Below are positions 46,708 through 56,402 of a stretch of 64,000 nt of DNA, in pieces. Positions within the stretch are counted from its first letter, which is position 1. Each line of letters begins with the position of its first letter. Where the stretch lies: NCBI RefSeq assembly GCF_001074565.1, contig NZ_JUQX01000066.1, positions 1 through 64,000 on the forward strand, given 5' to 3'. The translations under genes and the position numbers were made by a program. This DNA is from Streptococcus pseudopneumoniae. GTDB lineage: Bacteria > Bacillota > Bacilli > Lactobacillales > Streptococcaceae. A model generated the notes under the pieces. The model did not search any database, had not been told where the DNA came from, and worked only from the letters and a program-made list of their open reading frames with translations.

Positions 46708-48657
46708 TTAATATTTCCCCAACTCACGAAGACTCGTATGATTTTCCTGAATACGTCGGAACATCTTTTCCATATCCGACTTGGTAAAATGCACCAAAAC
46801 AGGACGTCCATGAGGACAGTTGTAGGGATTGTCACATTGAGAGAGCTGATAAAGGAGCTGTCTGGCTGAGTGGTCATCGATACGATGGTTGGCCTTGATA
46901 GACCGCTTGCAGGACATCATGATAGCCAGCTCTGCTCGGTATTTCTTGATAGAAACTTCCTTGGTCAAGAGGAGCATGTCGCACATCTCATAGATACCAG
47001 ACTCGATTTCCTCCTCTACCATCCAAATAGGATGTTCACGCAGGATAAATTGATTTTCTCCGTACTCTGCTAGAAAGACGCCCACTTTCTCTAAAAGTGC
47101 CATTCTTTCCCTGAGACGAAGCGCATCATCTGCTGGGAATTCAAAGATGTAGGGCACTAGGAGTTGCTGCTGGCTTTGGTCAACATTGCCAATGCTTTCA
47201 CGGTATTCCTCGTACTTAACCCGCTCCTGAGCCGCGTGCTGGTCTATGATGTAGAGGCCATCTCGCCCTTGGGCAAAGAGATAAGTTCCATGCATTTGCC
47301 CGAAAAATTCCAACTCTGGAAAGCTTGAAGATTCTTCTCGCTCCAGCTTGTCATAAGCCTTATCGAGACTGGCCAAGTCTAACTCTGGATGGTCTAATTG
47401 GTCATAGTTAGCAGGCTTTCTCTCTGCAAAATGCAGTTTTGCTGGATTAGTCAATTGGTCCAAAGTTTCTTTAGCAAACAGGGTTAGGTCCCTACCCTCC
47501 TCAGTCAACTCCACCTGATGATCAGCCACCTCAGCTTGACTGGGTTTTGAGAGTTCTGTTTTTTCATAGTAGAGCGTATTTTCTTTGAGTGGGAGAATGG
47601 TCTGCTCTACCTTTTGACGATTGCGTACGGTCGACTTGGCAAGATTTTCTAAAGCATCCGGTATCAAGGCTTGTTCCTTGAGACTATTTGAAATAGCCTC
47701 TGAAAGAAGCGCCATTAGCTCTCTTTCCTTGGAAATTCGCACCTCTTGCTTGGTCGGATGCACATTGACATCTGCCAAATAAGGGTCAATATGGATATGA
47801 ATCACGGCCAGTGGAAAACGGCCTACCATGAGTTTGCTTCCATAACCATCCAAAATAGCACGATTAAGCAAGAAGTTCTTGATATAACGGCCATTGATGA
47901 AGAGGCTGATATAGTTGCGATTAGCTCGAGTCAACTCCGGCAAAGAAACAAAACCTGAAATCTCGAAATCTAAGTCAGAGTTTTCAATAGCAATCATCTT
48001 CTTGGCACTCGCCAAACCATAAATCCCTGCGATAGCTTGGCGCAGTTGACCAGTTCCAGCTGTTCGTGTCATTTCCTTGCCATCACTAATCAAGCTAAAA
48101 GAAATTTCAGGATGGGCCAAGCCCAGACGGTTGACAATATCAATGATATGAGACAGCTCCGCTTGCTGGCTCTTCATATACTTGAGGCGGGCAGGTGTGT
48201 TGAAAAAGAGGTCCTCCACACAAACTTTGGTCCCCACAGGACTAGTCGCTGGGATGACTTCCTCAACTTCTCCCCCACGCGCGATTAGCTTGGTCCCATG
48301 ACTCGCACCATCCACCGCTGTCAACAAAGTTAAGACACTGACGGATGCGATAGAGGGCAGGGCTTCACCACGAAAACCAAGCGTCCGAATCCGAAAAAGG
48401 TCTGCTTGATTTTTTATCTTGCTGGTCGCATGACGACGCAGGGCCAATTCCACCTCATCGTGGGCAATTCCATGACCATTATCTGTGATTTGAATCTTCT
48501 TGAGACCTGATTCCTCAATCTCAATGATAATCTGACTAGAGCCCGCGTCAATGGCATTTTCTACCAACTCTTTGACCACACTGGCAGGACGTTCAATGAC
48601 CTCTCCTGCCGCGATCTGGTTTGCCAGCACCTCTGGCAATTCAATAATATGAGACAT
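46708..48657 (-). CDS. mutL: DNA mismatch repair protein MutL (HexB)
   Basis: 649 aa. GHKL ATPase motifs are [20 protein letters not shown] and [12 protein letters not shown]. The C-terminal endonuclease site [13 protein letters not shown] matches DQHA-x2-E-x4-E, so this is the nicking-competent MutL type. CPHGRP is also present. Together with MutS it forms the Hex mismatch-repair system of streptococci that also corrects transformation heteroduplexes. Confidence 0.97.
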   Translation of the reverse strand: MSHIIELPEVLANQIAAGEVIERPASVVKELVENAIDAGSSQIIIEIEESGLKKIQITDNGHGIAHDEVELALRRHATSKIKNQADLFRIRTLGFRGEALPSIASVSVLTLLTAVDGASHGTKLIARGGEVEEVIPATSPVGTKVCVEDLFFNTPARLKYMKSQQAELSHIIDIVNRLGLAHPEISFSLISDGKEMTRTAGTGQLRQAIAGIYGLASAKKMIAIENSDLDFEISGFVSLPELTRANRNYISLFINGRYIKNFLLNRAILDGYGSKLMVGRFPLAVIHIHIDPYLADVNVHPTKQEVRISKERELMALLSEAISNSLKEQALIPDALENLAKSTVRNRQKVEQTILPLKENTLYYEKTELSKPSQAEVADHQVELTEEGRDLTLFAKETLDQLTNPAKLHFAERKPANYDQLDHPELDLASLDKAYDKLEREESSSFPELEFFGQMHGTYLFAQGRDGLYIIDQHAAQERVKYEEYRESIGNVDQSQQQLLVPYIFEFPADDALRLRERMALLEKVGVFLAEYGENQFILREHPIWMVEEEIESGIYEMCDMLLLTKEVSIKKYRAELAIMMSCKRSIKANHRIDDHSARQLLYQLSQCDNPYNCPHGRPVLVHFTKSDMEKMFRRIQENHTSLRELGKY

Positions 48658-48865
48658 CTTTCAGCCCCTTTCTGTATCTATTTTCCTAGAAATTGATTAG
48701 TGCTATTATACCATATTTCAGATACTACCAGAAAAAGCAAATACCACATAGACTCCAAATCTCTCCACATAGTCAAAAGCTCTTGCCATGGTTCGTAAAA
48801 TAGTGTTTAATAAAGGTGTACAGGAAGTGATCACAACCTTGTATAACTGAAAAGGAGGAAAATTT

Positions 48866-49306
48866 ATGAAAGTAGAACTACAGATTAAGGAGACTTATGA
48901 GGAGGAAAAGCTGATTGTCCAAACTCCTCAGCCGACCGAAAAAGTCCAGAAAGTCATCGAGTTCGTAGAAAATCTTGACCAAAAAGAAACAATCAAAGGA
49001 AAGATTGATGATCAGGTTTATCTAGTTAAGATTGGCAAGATTCAACGCTTCTATATCGAGAATCGGAAGGTTCTTGCAGAAACTGCATCTCATACCTACA
49101 CTATTGATTTGCGTCTCTATCAAGTTCTTGACATTCTGCCGACCACTTTTATCCAAATTTCCCAATCAGAAATCATCAATATCGACTCGATCTCTCATCT
49201 CAAGCTAACCTCTAACGGTCTGGTTGAAATCTTTCTCAAAAACGAAAGCTTCACCTACTCATCTCGCCGTTACCTAAAAACCATCAAGGAGAAATTAGAA
49301 CTATGA
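48866..49306 (+). CDS. LytTR-domain DNA-binding regulator
   Basis: 146 aa. A short N-terminal region and a LytTR domain (about 45-146: KIGKIQRFYIENRKVLAETASHTYTIDLRLYQVLDILPTTFIQISQSEIINIDSI). No receiver domain is present. It overlaps the next gene by 4 nt. Known: such LytTR/DUF3021 pairs in streptococci autoregulate and can activate competence genes. The target here is not known. Confidence 0.9.
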   Translation: MKVELQIKETYEEEKLIVQTPQPTEKVQKVIEFVENLDQKETIKGKIDDQVYLVKIGKIQRFYIENRKVLAETASHTYTIDLRLYQVLDILPTTFIQISQSEIINIDSISHLKLTSNGLVEIFLKNESFTYSSRRYLKTIKEKLEL

Positions 49307-49761
49307 AAAAACAAATCTTTCACGATGCTGCTGCTGGTGTTCTCATCGGCCTCATCCTATCTATTATCTTTTCACTCATTTATGCACCAAATACCTACGC
49401 CCCACTGAGTCCCGATTCTCTGGTCGGACAAGTGATGGTGCAACATCAGGTTCACGGTGCCCTCGTCTTGCTCTACTGTATGGTCATCTGGTCAGCTATC
49501 GGAGTTCTCTTTAGCTTTGGCAGACGCTTATTCAGCCGCGACTGGAGCTTGCTCCGTGCGACGCTTTCCCATTTCTTCCTCATGCTAGCTGGTTTTGTCC
49601 CTCTGGCTACTCTGGCCGGTTGGTTCCCCTTCCACTGGATTTTCTATCTCCAACTCATTCCAGAGTTTGCGATTGTCTACCTCATCATCTGGACTATCCT
49701 CTATAAAAGAGAAGCTAAAAAAGTGGACCACATCAATCAACTTTTGGCCCATAAAAAGTAA
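49303..49761 (+). CDS. DUF3021 family membrane protein
   Basis: 152 aa, four hydrophobic segments (AAAGVLIGLILSIIFSLIY, GALVLLYCMVIWSAIGVLF, SHFFLMLAGFVPLATLAGW, LQLIPEFAIVYLIIWTIL). It is typically the membrane inhibitor partner of a LytTR regulator. It is translationally coupled (ATGA overlap) to the LytTR gene upstream. Confidence 0.88.
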   Translation: MKKQIFHDAAAGVLIGLILSIIFSLIYAPNTYAPLSPDSLVGQVMVQHQVHGALVLLYCMVIWSAIGVLFSFGRRLFSRDWSLLRATLSHFFLMLAGFVPLATLAGWFPFHWIFYLQLIPEFAIVYLIIWTILYKREAKKVDHINQLLAHKK

Positions 49762-49769
49762 TAGAGAAA

Positions 49770-49805
49770 AACCCACTCACAAATGCATGAGTGGGCTCTT
49801 TTTAT
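49770..49805. terminator. Terminator between the DUF3021 gene and mutS
   Basis: CCCACTCA / TGAGTGGG stem (49772-49795) with GCTCTTTTTATAA on the plus strand and TTTTTCTCTAT on the minus strand. It overlaps the mutS stop. Confidence 0.8.
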
Positions 49806-52336
49806 AATTTTTGCTTGAACTCAACTAAGACATTCATAGCCTGCATAGGTGTCATGTTGTACACATCCAGTTGAGCTAATTCTGCTAGGATAGGATGTTC
49901 TGCTGGCGTATCAAAGAGTGAAATCTGTTCCGTGACGGCACTTGTTTGCCTCATCGGAGCTGGACTTTCTGTTCCTTGATTCTCTAGCTGAGTCAAAATC
50001 TTATCCGCTCTTGCTAAAAGTTCAGCTGGTAAGCCAGCGATCTTTGCCACATGGATACCGTAGGATTTGTCAGCTGGTCCTGGTTCGATCTTGTGAAGGA
50101 AGGTGACCTGCCCATCCTGCTCCAAGGTTGCCACATGAACATTGACCAAGTGTTCCAAACTGGACTCCAGACTAGTCAACTCATGGTAGTGGGTCGCGAA
50201 GAGGGTCTTGGCTCCGATATGCTCATGAATGTATTCGATGATGGACTGAGCAAGAGCCATCCCGTCATAAGTTGCAGTTCCTCGTCCCAATTCATCAAAG
50301 AGAATGAGAGAGTTCTTAGTCGCATGCGAAATGGCATTGTTGGCCTCCATCATCTCCACCATAAAGGTTGATTGACCTGAAACCAAGTCATCTGCCGCTC
50401 CGATACGAGTAAAGATAGCATCAAAAATCGGCAAGTAGGCACTTTCTGCTGGCACGTAAGAACCCATCTGAGCCATCACCGCCGTCATAGCTAGCTGGCG
50501 CATGTAGGTAGACTTCCCGCTCATGTTAGGTCCTGTAATCAATTGAATGCTGGTGTCTTCTACCATCTGGATGCTGTTTGGAATGTAGGTCTGCGCCCCC
50601 ATAACCTTTTCGACGACAGCATGGCGTCCTTTCTGGATAGCGATTTGTGAGTCGTCACCGAACTCAGGTCGAATCAAATGCTGGGTTTCAGCCACAACTG
50701 CCAGACTTTGCAGGACATCAACTGTCGCAATCCCTTGGGCTAAAGCCTGCAAACGCTGGATGTACTTGCTGACTTCCTCTCGGATACGCATAAAGATTTC
50801 ATACTCTAGGTTGGCTGACTTTTCACGCGCCTCCAGCATATCTCCCTCGATACGAGCTAATTCCTCAGTCCCAAAGCGTTCCGAGTTTTTCAGCGTTGCC
50901 TTGCGGAAAAAGTGGGCTGGCACATTTCCCAGTTGCGAATTGGTCACATGGAAATAGTAACCGTCCTTTTTATTGTAGTCAATCTTAAGCGTGCTGATGC
51001 CAGAGTTTTCTCGCTCCTTAGCCTCAATCTCTGCAATCCAGCTCGTACCTTCTCTGAGGACACGACGGTATTTATCCAAGGTCTCATCAAATCCCGTCCG
51101 AATAATACCACCTTCCGTAATCACGTGAGGGGCTTCAGGGGCAATCGCTGTGCTAATCAAGCTCTCCAACTCCGGAATGGCATCCAACTGTGCGATGAGA
51201 TAGGCTAGAGCAGGCTGCTCCATTCCCTCTAAAATCGCTCGAATCCGTGGCACACTAGATAAGGTAGTCGCCAGTTGCAAGAGATCCTTGGGATTGGTCT
51301 TGCCAAAAGAAACCCGACTAGCCAAGCGTTCGATGTCATAAACACCCTTGAGACTGTCTGTCAAATCACTACGCTCAAAGAAGTGGTCAAGAAAGACCTG
51401 CACCACCTCTTGACGTTGGACGATTCGTTCCTTATCAATCAAGGGACGATGAATCCAAGAGCGCAAAAGCCGCATGCCCATAGCTGTTTTGGTTTCATCC
51501 AAAAGCCAGAAGAGACTCCCCTGCTTCTTGCCTGAACGGGCATTCTCAACCAAATCCAGACTAGCCTTGGTCGCATAATCCATCTGCAAGAAATCTTTGA
51601 TTTCATAGCGGATAACTGGTTTGAGGTGGTTCAATTCCCGCATCTGGGTCCGATGAACATACTGGAGTAGCTTACTAGCTGCCGCTTGCTCCACAGCTGC
51701 CAAACGTGGATCCAGTAAATGAATATCCTCAAAGCCTTCCTTCTCATGGGAAAGCACAAGATTCATCTGACGGCTGAGAATTTGTTCTTCTTCCTCAGAC
51801 AAGTCATAGCCCAGAACCACTTCTCGAGCTTTGAGGTTACGAATTTCCCCACAAACCAGCGTGAAATCCAATAAACCTGTCACATAAAAATCACCCGTCA
51901 CTAGATCCATATAAGCTAAACCAAATTGATTGCCATCACGATCTAAGGCAACCAAGAAATTATTCTGACTATCGGGCTTACTGCTATCAACTACTGTACC
52001 AGGTGTGATGACCTGGACCACCTCTCGCTTGACAACCCCGACCGCTTGTTTGGGATCTTCCATCTGTTCTGCAATGGCAACTTTATAACCCTGTTCAATC
52101 AGAACATCGATATACTGTTGGGCAGAATGATAGGGGACGCCCGCCATGGGTATCGGATTTTCTGCATTTTTATTCCGACTTGTTAAGGAAATTTCTAAAA
52201 TCTGTGCTGCATTGATTGCATCTTCATAGAACAACTCGTAAAAATCACCCATCCGAAAAAGCAAAAAAGCATCTGGGTATTGTTTTTTGATATCCACATA
52301 CTGTTGCATGCCGGGTGATAGCTTTTCTGTTGCCAT
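49802..52336 (-). CDS. mutS: DNA mismatch repair protein MutS (HexA)
   Basis: 844 aa from ATG 52334-52336 (start [22 protein letters not shown]), preceded by AAGGAGAGACGG. A longer reading adds 13 residues and is less likely. [14 protein letters not shown] is the mismatch-binding Phe-x-Glu motif. [15 protein letters not shown] is Walker A and FDELGRGT is Walker B. The length matches pneumococcal HexA by recall. It lies 50 nt after argR. Confidence 0.97.
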   Translation of the reverse strand: MATEKLSPGMQQYVDIKKQYPDAFLLFRMGDFYELFYEDAINAAQILEISLTSRNKNAENPIPMAGVPYHSAQQYIDVLIEQGYKVAIAEQMEDPKQAVGVVKREVVQVITPGTVVDSSKPDSQNNFLVALDRDGNQFGLAYMDLVTGDFYVTGLLDFTLVCGEIRNLKAREVVLGYDLSEEEEQILSRQMNLVLSHEKEGFEDIHLLDPRLAAVEQAAASKLLQYVHRTQMRELNHLKPVIRYEIKDFLQMDYATKASLDLVENARSGKKQGSLFWLLDETKTAMGMRLLRSWIHRPLIDKERIVQRQEVVQVFLDHFFERSDLTDSLKGVYDIERLASRVSFGKTNPKDLLQLATTLSSVPRIRAILEGMEQPALAYLIAQLDAIPELESLISTAIAPEAPHVITEGGIIRTGFDETLDKYRRVLREGTSWIAEIEAKERENSGISTLKIDYNKKDGYYFHVTNSQLGNVPAHFFRKATLKNSERFGTEELARIEGDMLEAREKSANLEYEIFMRIREEVSKYIQRLQALAQGIATVDVLQSLAVVAETQHLIRPEFGDDSQIAIQKGRHAVVEKVMGAQTYIPNSIQMVEDTSIQLITGPNMSGKSTYMRQLAMTAVMAQMGSYVPAESAYLPIFDAIFTRIGAADDLVSGQSTFMVEMMEANNAISHATKNSLILFDELGRGTATYDGMALAQSIIEYIHEHIGAKTLFATHYHELTSLESSLEHLVNVHVATLEQDGQVTFLHKIEPGPADKSYGIHVAKIAGLPAELLARADKILTQLENQGTESPAPMRQTSAVTEQISLFDTPAEHPILAELAQLDVYNMTPMQAMNVLVEFKQKL

Positions 52337-52386
52337 TTTCCGTCTCTCCTTGCTAAAAATAAGTCTTGAGAGCAACTCCCAAGACC

Positions 52387-52833
52387 TTATTTATCTTTCA
52401 TCAAATCTAGCAAACGATCTTCCATCAGCTTGGCAACGTGCTGGTCTCGACAAATAACCAATAAGGTATTAGCACCAGCAACCGTTCCTAAAATCCATTC
52501 ATCCTTGTTTGCATCTACAATGTTTGCTAAGACTGCCGCTTCCCCAAGTTTTGTATGAAGTACCAAGGTGAATTCTGCTCTTGCAACTCCTTCTAAATGA
52601 TGAGACAAAAACTCAACTAAATCAATCTTATCTGTCTCATTTGCTAGTACATAATACACCATATCATTTTTCTTGATCTTGGTCAAGCCGATTTCACGCA
52701 AATCACGTGACAAAGTCGTTTGCGTCACATAGACATTCTGAGCTTCTAGACGATCTTGAATCTCTTTTTGTGTCCCAAGTTTTTCTTCAGCGATCATCTT
52801 TTTAATCAACTGATGCCGTTCTCTTTTTCTCAT
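52387..52833 (-). CDS. argR: Arginine repressor
   Basis: 148 aa. N-terminal winged helix ([26 protein letters not shown] ... [14 protein letters not shown]) and C-terminal hexamerisation/arginine-binding domain ([16 protein letters not shown]). It is divergent from argS and likely controls it and itself. The region between is A/T-rich with possible but unconvincing ARG-box half-sites. Confidence 0.95.
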   Translation of the reverse strand: MRKRERHQLIKKMIAEEKLGTQKEIQDRLEAQNVYVTQTTLSRDLREIGLTKIKKNDMVYYVLANETDKIDLVEFLSHHLEGVARAEFTLVLHTKLGEAAVLANIVDANKDEWILGTVAGANTLLVICRDQHVAKLMEDRLLDLMKDK

Positions 52834-52989
52834 ATTATCCTCTTAAACGAATATTTATAATAAATTTTTCATTTATTTTATAACCATATTATACCAAAAA
52901 AAATAGAGAATTCAAAAAAATTCTCTTCTTTCTCAAAAAATGTAGTAAATTGTGTTAAAATAGAAGAAAAGCCCAAAAGGAGCCTACTT

Positions 52990-54678
52990 ATGAATACAAA
53001 AAAACTGATTGCTGGCGAATTGGCTAGCGTCATCGATAGCCTGGACCAAGAGGCTATTTTCAATTTACTAGAACAACCTAAAAATTCAGATATGGGAGAC
53101 ATCGCTTTCCCTGCTTTCTCACTAGCTAAGGTCGAACGCAAGGCACCGCAAGTGATTGCTGCTGATATTGCTGCAAAGATCAACAGCCAAGCCTTTGAAA
53201 AAGTGGTGGCAACAGGTCCTTACGTAAACTTTTTCCTTGATAAATCTGCTATTTCTGGTGCAGTTATCAAAGAAGTCATCGAAAAAGGTGCTGACTACGC
53301 CCAACAAACGGAAGGCCAAGAGCAAAATATTACGATTGACCTTTCTAGTCCCAATATCGCCAAACCCTTCTCAGTCGGCCACTTGCGTTCAACAGTTATC
53401 GGAGATGCCCTCTCTAATATCTTTAAGAAGATGGGCTACAAAACCATTAAAATCAACCACCTTGGAGACTGGGGGAAACAGTTTGGTCTTCTCATGGTTG
53501 CTTATAAAAAGTGGGGATCTAAAGAAGCCATTGAAGCCAACCCAATCGATGAGTTGTTGAAACTTTATGTTCGCATCAATGCCGAAATCGAAACTGACAA
53601 GGCTCTCGATGATGAAGGCCGCCTCTGGTTCAAAAAACTAGAAGATGGTGATCCTGAAGCAACTGAACTTTGGCAATGGTTCCGTGATGAAAGTTTGGTC
53701 GAATTCAACCGCATCTACAAACTTCTCGGTGTTGAATTTGATAGCTTAAACGGTGAAGCCTTCTACAATGACAAGATGGATGAAGCCGTACAAATCTTGG
53801 AGGAAAAAGGTCTGCTCGAAGAGTCTCAAGGGGCTTGTATTGTCAACTTGGATGATTTCGATTTGCCACCTGCTATGATTAAAAAATCAGATGGCGCTAC
53901 TCTCTACATCACTCGTGATATCGCAACAGCCATCTACCGTGCTCGTACTTACAACTTTGTTAAAAATGTCTATGCTGTCGGCCAAGAGCAATCTAACCAC
54001 TTTAAACAGTTGAAAGCTGTCTTGAAGAAAATGGGATTTGCTTGGAGTGACGATATGGTTCACGTTGACTTTGGTCTTGTAACCAAAAATCGCCAAAAAC
54101 TCTCTACTCGTAAAGGAAACATCATCCTGCTCGAGCCAACTCTCCAAGAAGCCATCACTCGTGCTAAAGCTCAAATCGAAGCAAAAAATCCTGACCTTGA
54201 AAACAAGGATCAAATCGCCCAAGCTGTTGGGGTTGGAGCTGTCAAATTCTACGACCTGAAAACTGACCGTCGAAATGGTTATGACTTTGATTTGGAAGCA
54301 ATGGTTTCATTTGAAGGTGAGACTGGGCCATACATCCAATACGCTTACGCTCGTATTCAGTCTCTACTTAGAAAAGCTGACTTCCAACCAAATGTTCAAG
54401 CAAGTTACAGTCTAAATGATGCCGAAAGCTGGGAAATCATCAAACTTCTTCAAGACTTTGCCCGTGTTATCAAACGTGCTTCAGATAACTATGACCCATC
54501 GCTTATTGCCAAGTATGCAATCAGCTTGGCTCAAGCTTTCAACAAATACTATGCCCACACTCGTATCTTGGATGAAAGCCCAGAGCGCGACAGCCGTCTA
54601 GCCCTCAGCTATGCAACTGCAGTCGTTCTCAAAGAAGCCCTTCGTTTGCTCGGAGTAGAAGCACCAGAGAAGATGTGA
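52990..54678 (+). CDS. argS: Arginyl-tRNA synthetase
   Basis: 562 aa, class I synthetase. HIGH-type motif [18 protein letters not shown]-type motif KLSTRKGN, and an N-terminal additional domain. It charges arginine onto tRNA. A weak -10 TAAAAT (52956-52961) precedes it. It diverges from argR. A large structured non-coding stretch follows. Confidence 0.97.
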   Translation: MNTKKLIAGELASVIDSLDQEAIFNLLEQPKNSDMGDIAFPAFSLAKVERKAPQVIAADIAAKINSQAFEKVVATGPYVNFFLDKSAISGAVIKEVIEKGADYAQQTEGQEQNITIDLSSPNIAKPFSVGHLRSTVIGDALSNIFKKMGYKTIKINHLGDWGKQFGLLMVAYKKWGSKEAIEANPIDELLKLYVRINAEIETDKALDDEGRLWFKKLEDGDPEATELWQWFRDESLVEFNRIYKLLGVEFDSLNGEAFYNDKMDEAVQILEEKGLLEESQGACIVNLDDFDLPPAMIKKSDGATLYITRDIATAIYRARTYNFVKNVYAVGQEQSNHFKQLKAVLKKMGFAWSDDMVHVDFGLVTKNRQKLSTRKGNIILLEPTLQEAITRAKAQIEAKNPDLENKDQIAQAVGVGAVKFYDLKTDRRNGYDFDLEAMVSFEGETGPYIQYAYARIQSLLRKADFQPNVQASYSLNDAESWEIIKLLQDFARVIKRASDNYDPSLIAKYAISLAQAFNKYYAHTRILDESPERDSRLALSYATAVVLKEALRLLGVEAPEKM

Positions 54679-54685
54679 TTCAGTA

Positions 54686-54744
54686 CTAACAATTGGAACT
54701 AAAGTTCCTAATTGTTAGACGCTAGCCGCTATATGCGGACTAGC
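54686..54744 (+). other. Two strong hairpins after argS without a T-run
   Basis: CTAACAATT-GGAAC / GTTCC-T-AATTGTTAG (54687-54718), then GCTAG-CCGC / GCGG-A-CTAGC (54721-54744). No T-run follows, so these are not plain terminators. They may be 3' end or processing structures, or the first part of the repeated RNA structures beyond. Confidence 0.55.
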
Positions 54745-54749
54745 TAACT

Positions 54750-54997
54750 GCTTCACTAATTCACCTAACCAAATAATATCGATTTGGTTAGGCTCATGTC
54801 GTAATCTTTTAATCACTTTATTGTAAAGCAGTCTAAGTAACTATGGTGATTTGGCTTGGCGCTTCACTAATATCTCGAAACAAATAATATCGATTTGTTT
54901 CGAGATATGTCGTAATCTTTTAAATCACTTGATTGCAAAACAATCTAAGTAACTAACGTCAAATCCTATACGGTCTTCGGCTTGGCGCTTTACTAGT
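54750..54997 (+). repeat. Tandem structured repeat, about 111-126 nt units, with covarying stems
   Basis: Unit 1 starts GCTTCACTAAT (54750-54760), unit 2 starts GCTTCACTAAT (54861-54871), a partial third starts GCTTTACTAGT (54987). Each contains a stem with identical loop TAATATCGA: CCTAACCAAA/TTTGGTTAGG in unit 1, ATCTCGAAACAAA/TTTGTTTCGAGAT in unit 2. Then ATGTCGTAATCTTTTAA and a second stem ACTT-ATTG / CARTC-AAGT, and GGCTTGGC at the end. Stem sequences differ while pairing is kept, a hallmark of selected RNA or DNA structure. The stretch 54998-55154 contains no other recognised feature. Confidence 0.75.
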
Positions 54998-55154
54998 CTT
55001 CATTTCAATTGGGCGGACTTTTCAGTTAAAGGTCCAAATTGTCTGGTTTTAGCTATTGGATACCTGTTCTGCTCGCCTAGTGACTTAGTTGAAAAGCGAA
55101 ATTTCTTTCGCTTTTCTTATGCCTTCAATTTTTTATCAAATCAGGGGAGATTTT

Positions 55155-55400
55155 ATGAGCCAGTACGCTTATATCTTAGTTCTTATCAGTCTTGTCGTTC
55201 TTTTTCTTATCAATAAATACGAAAAAGAAAAACTTCAGAAACTCCTTCAGGAGCAGCTTTTGAAAGACGAAGCTTTCAAAGCAGATATCCGCGAAAGAAT
55301 CCAAACAACAGAGAATATCAACGATGTCATCGCCTACATCAACAAGGGCTATCGTTTGGGACTCATGCTTTCCAAGGAAATCACTGAGCAACTCAAATAA
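55155..55400 (+). CDS. Small single-span membrane protein
   Basis: 81 aa from MSQYAYILVLISLVVLFLINK (one N-terminal helix) with AGGGGAGA before it, then a helical charged domain (EKEKLQKLLQEQLLKDEAFKADIRERI). It resembles small conserved proteins after argS in streptococci by recall. Its function is unknown. A terminator (55404-55436) follows. Confidence 0.7.
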   Translation: MSQYAYILVLISLVVLFLINKYEKEKLQKLLQEQLLKDEAFKADIRERIQTTENINDVIAYINKGYRLGLMLSKEITEQLK

Positions 55401-55403
55401 TCA

Positions 55404-55436
55404 AAAACCGAGAAGTTTTCTTCTCGGTTTTTTCTC
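55404..55436. terminator. Terminator of the 81-aa membrane protein gene
   Basis: AAAAACCGAGAAG / CTTCTCGGTTTTTT perfect stem, 4 nt after the stop. Confidence 0.92.
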
Positions 55437-55509
55437 TTCTTCATGAAACGGCTAAAGATTCTTCTTAGATTTTAAAGCAAGAAAGTAGAAGAAAAAGCTA
55501 AGCCGAAAC

Positions 55510-55974
55510 TTAACTTTCCAATCCATACAGGTCTGCAATAATCGCTGCGACCTTTTTAATATCTTCCAGCATGCCTCTCATTTCAAAATCTGCTAGAACA
55601 GGGAAACCAAAGCGCTGGCTGTACTGCTTGGCAGTCAAACAGTATTGGTTATTAAAATTGCGATTGCCAGACCCCACTACGCCAAAACACTTACTGGCAT
55701 TATCTCCATAGGCGATAAAATCACCCACTGGAGTCGTCAGAATCTCAACATCACCATTATCGACACCATTCCCACCTTCCAGATAGGTTGGTAAAAAGGC
55801 AACATAAGGATGGTCCATCTCAAAGAAATCTTTCCCTTCCTTGACCAAATCCTTGATATGGATCTTTTGGACCTCAATCCCTTCGTGCTCAGACATGAGA
55901 TAGTCCTTAAGTCGGGTTACAAAACTCTCTGTATTCCCACTCAAACTGATATAAACTAAAGATATTTTTTTCAT
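55510..55974 (-). CDS. nrdI: Flavodoxin-like NrdI protein
   Basis: 154 aa. VYISLSGNTESFVTRL is the phosphate-binding start, and GDFIAYGDNASKCFGVVGSGNRNFNNQYC the flavin/acidic loop. NrdI maintains the Mn/tyrosyl cofactor of class Ib ribonucleotide reductase NrdEF, whose genes are not here. The reading is typical, with slightly long loops. It is the last chromosome-type gene before the mobile region. Confidence 0.9.
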   Translation of the reverse strand: MKKISLVYISLSGNTESFVTRLKDYLMSEHEGIEVQKIHIKDLVKEGKDFFEMDHPYVAFLPTYLEGGNGVDNGDVEILTTPVGDFIAYGDNASKCFGVVGSGNRNFNNQYCLTAKQYSQRFGFPVLADFEMRGMLEDIKKVAAIIADLYGLES

Positions 55975-56004
55975 ATTGACCTCGATTTTTATTTTTGGAT
56001 AGTA

Positions 56005-56043
56005 AAAGAACTACCAAGATTGTAACTTGATAGTTCTCTTTTG
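56005..56043 (-). terminator. Hairpin upstream of nrdI
   Basis: AAAAGAACTACCAAG / CTTGATAGTTCTCTTTT, similar arms to the alcohol dehydrogenase terminator (27961-27990). On the minus strand TTCTTTTAC follows. It may end transcripts coming from the mobile region. Confidence 0.6.
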
Positions 56044-56161
56044 TCAATACTTAGGCAACTTCCGTATGCGGTAGAATTTTTTAGAACGCCTAAATTCATA
56101 CATTTTTTAGGAGAACGTCACCGAGTTTTAAAAAAAGACTGAACAAATTTCTTGCTCAGTC

Positions 56162-56267
56162 TTGACATTGATACACTTATCAGGTATCATTAATTAAAGA
56201 CTGAGTAAGAAGGACGAGTTCTTACTCGGTAAGGCGAGAAGTGTTAGCGCACTTTTCGTCTTTTTTT
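56162..56267 (+). ncRNA. Candidate small RNA with its own promoter and terminator
   Basis: Promoter -35 TTGACA (56162-56167), 17-nt spacer, -10 TATCAT (56185-56190). The predicted RNA (about 56197-56267, ~71 nt) has a perfect 12-bp stem ACTGAGTAAGAA/TTCTTACTCGGT (one wobble) and a terminator stem GGCGAGAAGTG/CACTTTTCGTC with TTTTTTT. No ORF or recognised leader. The 15-mers TTCTTGCTCAGTCTT and AAGACTGAGTAAGAA flank the promoter as an inverted repeat. Target and function unknown. Its link to the mobile region next to it is uncertain. Confidence 0.6.
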
Positions 56268-56402
56268 ATTCGATTAATTTAAGTAAATTATAACACATTT
56301 TCACACACCACGCAAGCATTTTATGTTTGATTGTAGCACAAAAAGACCTTTTTTTACAAAGGTTATTGTTATATAACTTTTTATATACTTTGTTATGTAC
56401 TT

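Noticed and set aside
52334-52375. Longer mutS start, and similar longer readings for uvrA (40883), infA (2749), rplR (6608) and the glycosyltransferase gene (27994)
   Set aside because: The shorter starts have good ribosome-binding sites or normal protein length. The uvrA extension begins inside the promoter, and the glycosyltransferase one within a terminator.
52850-52880. ARG box between argR and argS
   Set aside because: A/T-rich half-sites resemble arginine-repressor sites, but the match to the consensus is too weak and A/T bias alone would give it.
54750-54997. tRNA-like or T-box element near argS
   Set aside because: No anticodon/T-loop features and no T-box consensus, and it lies after, not before, argS. 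Kept only as structured repeats.
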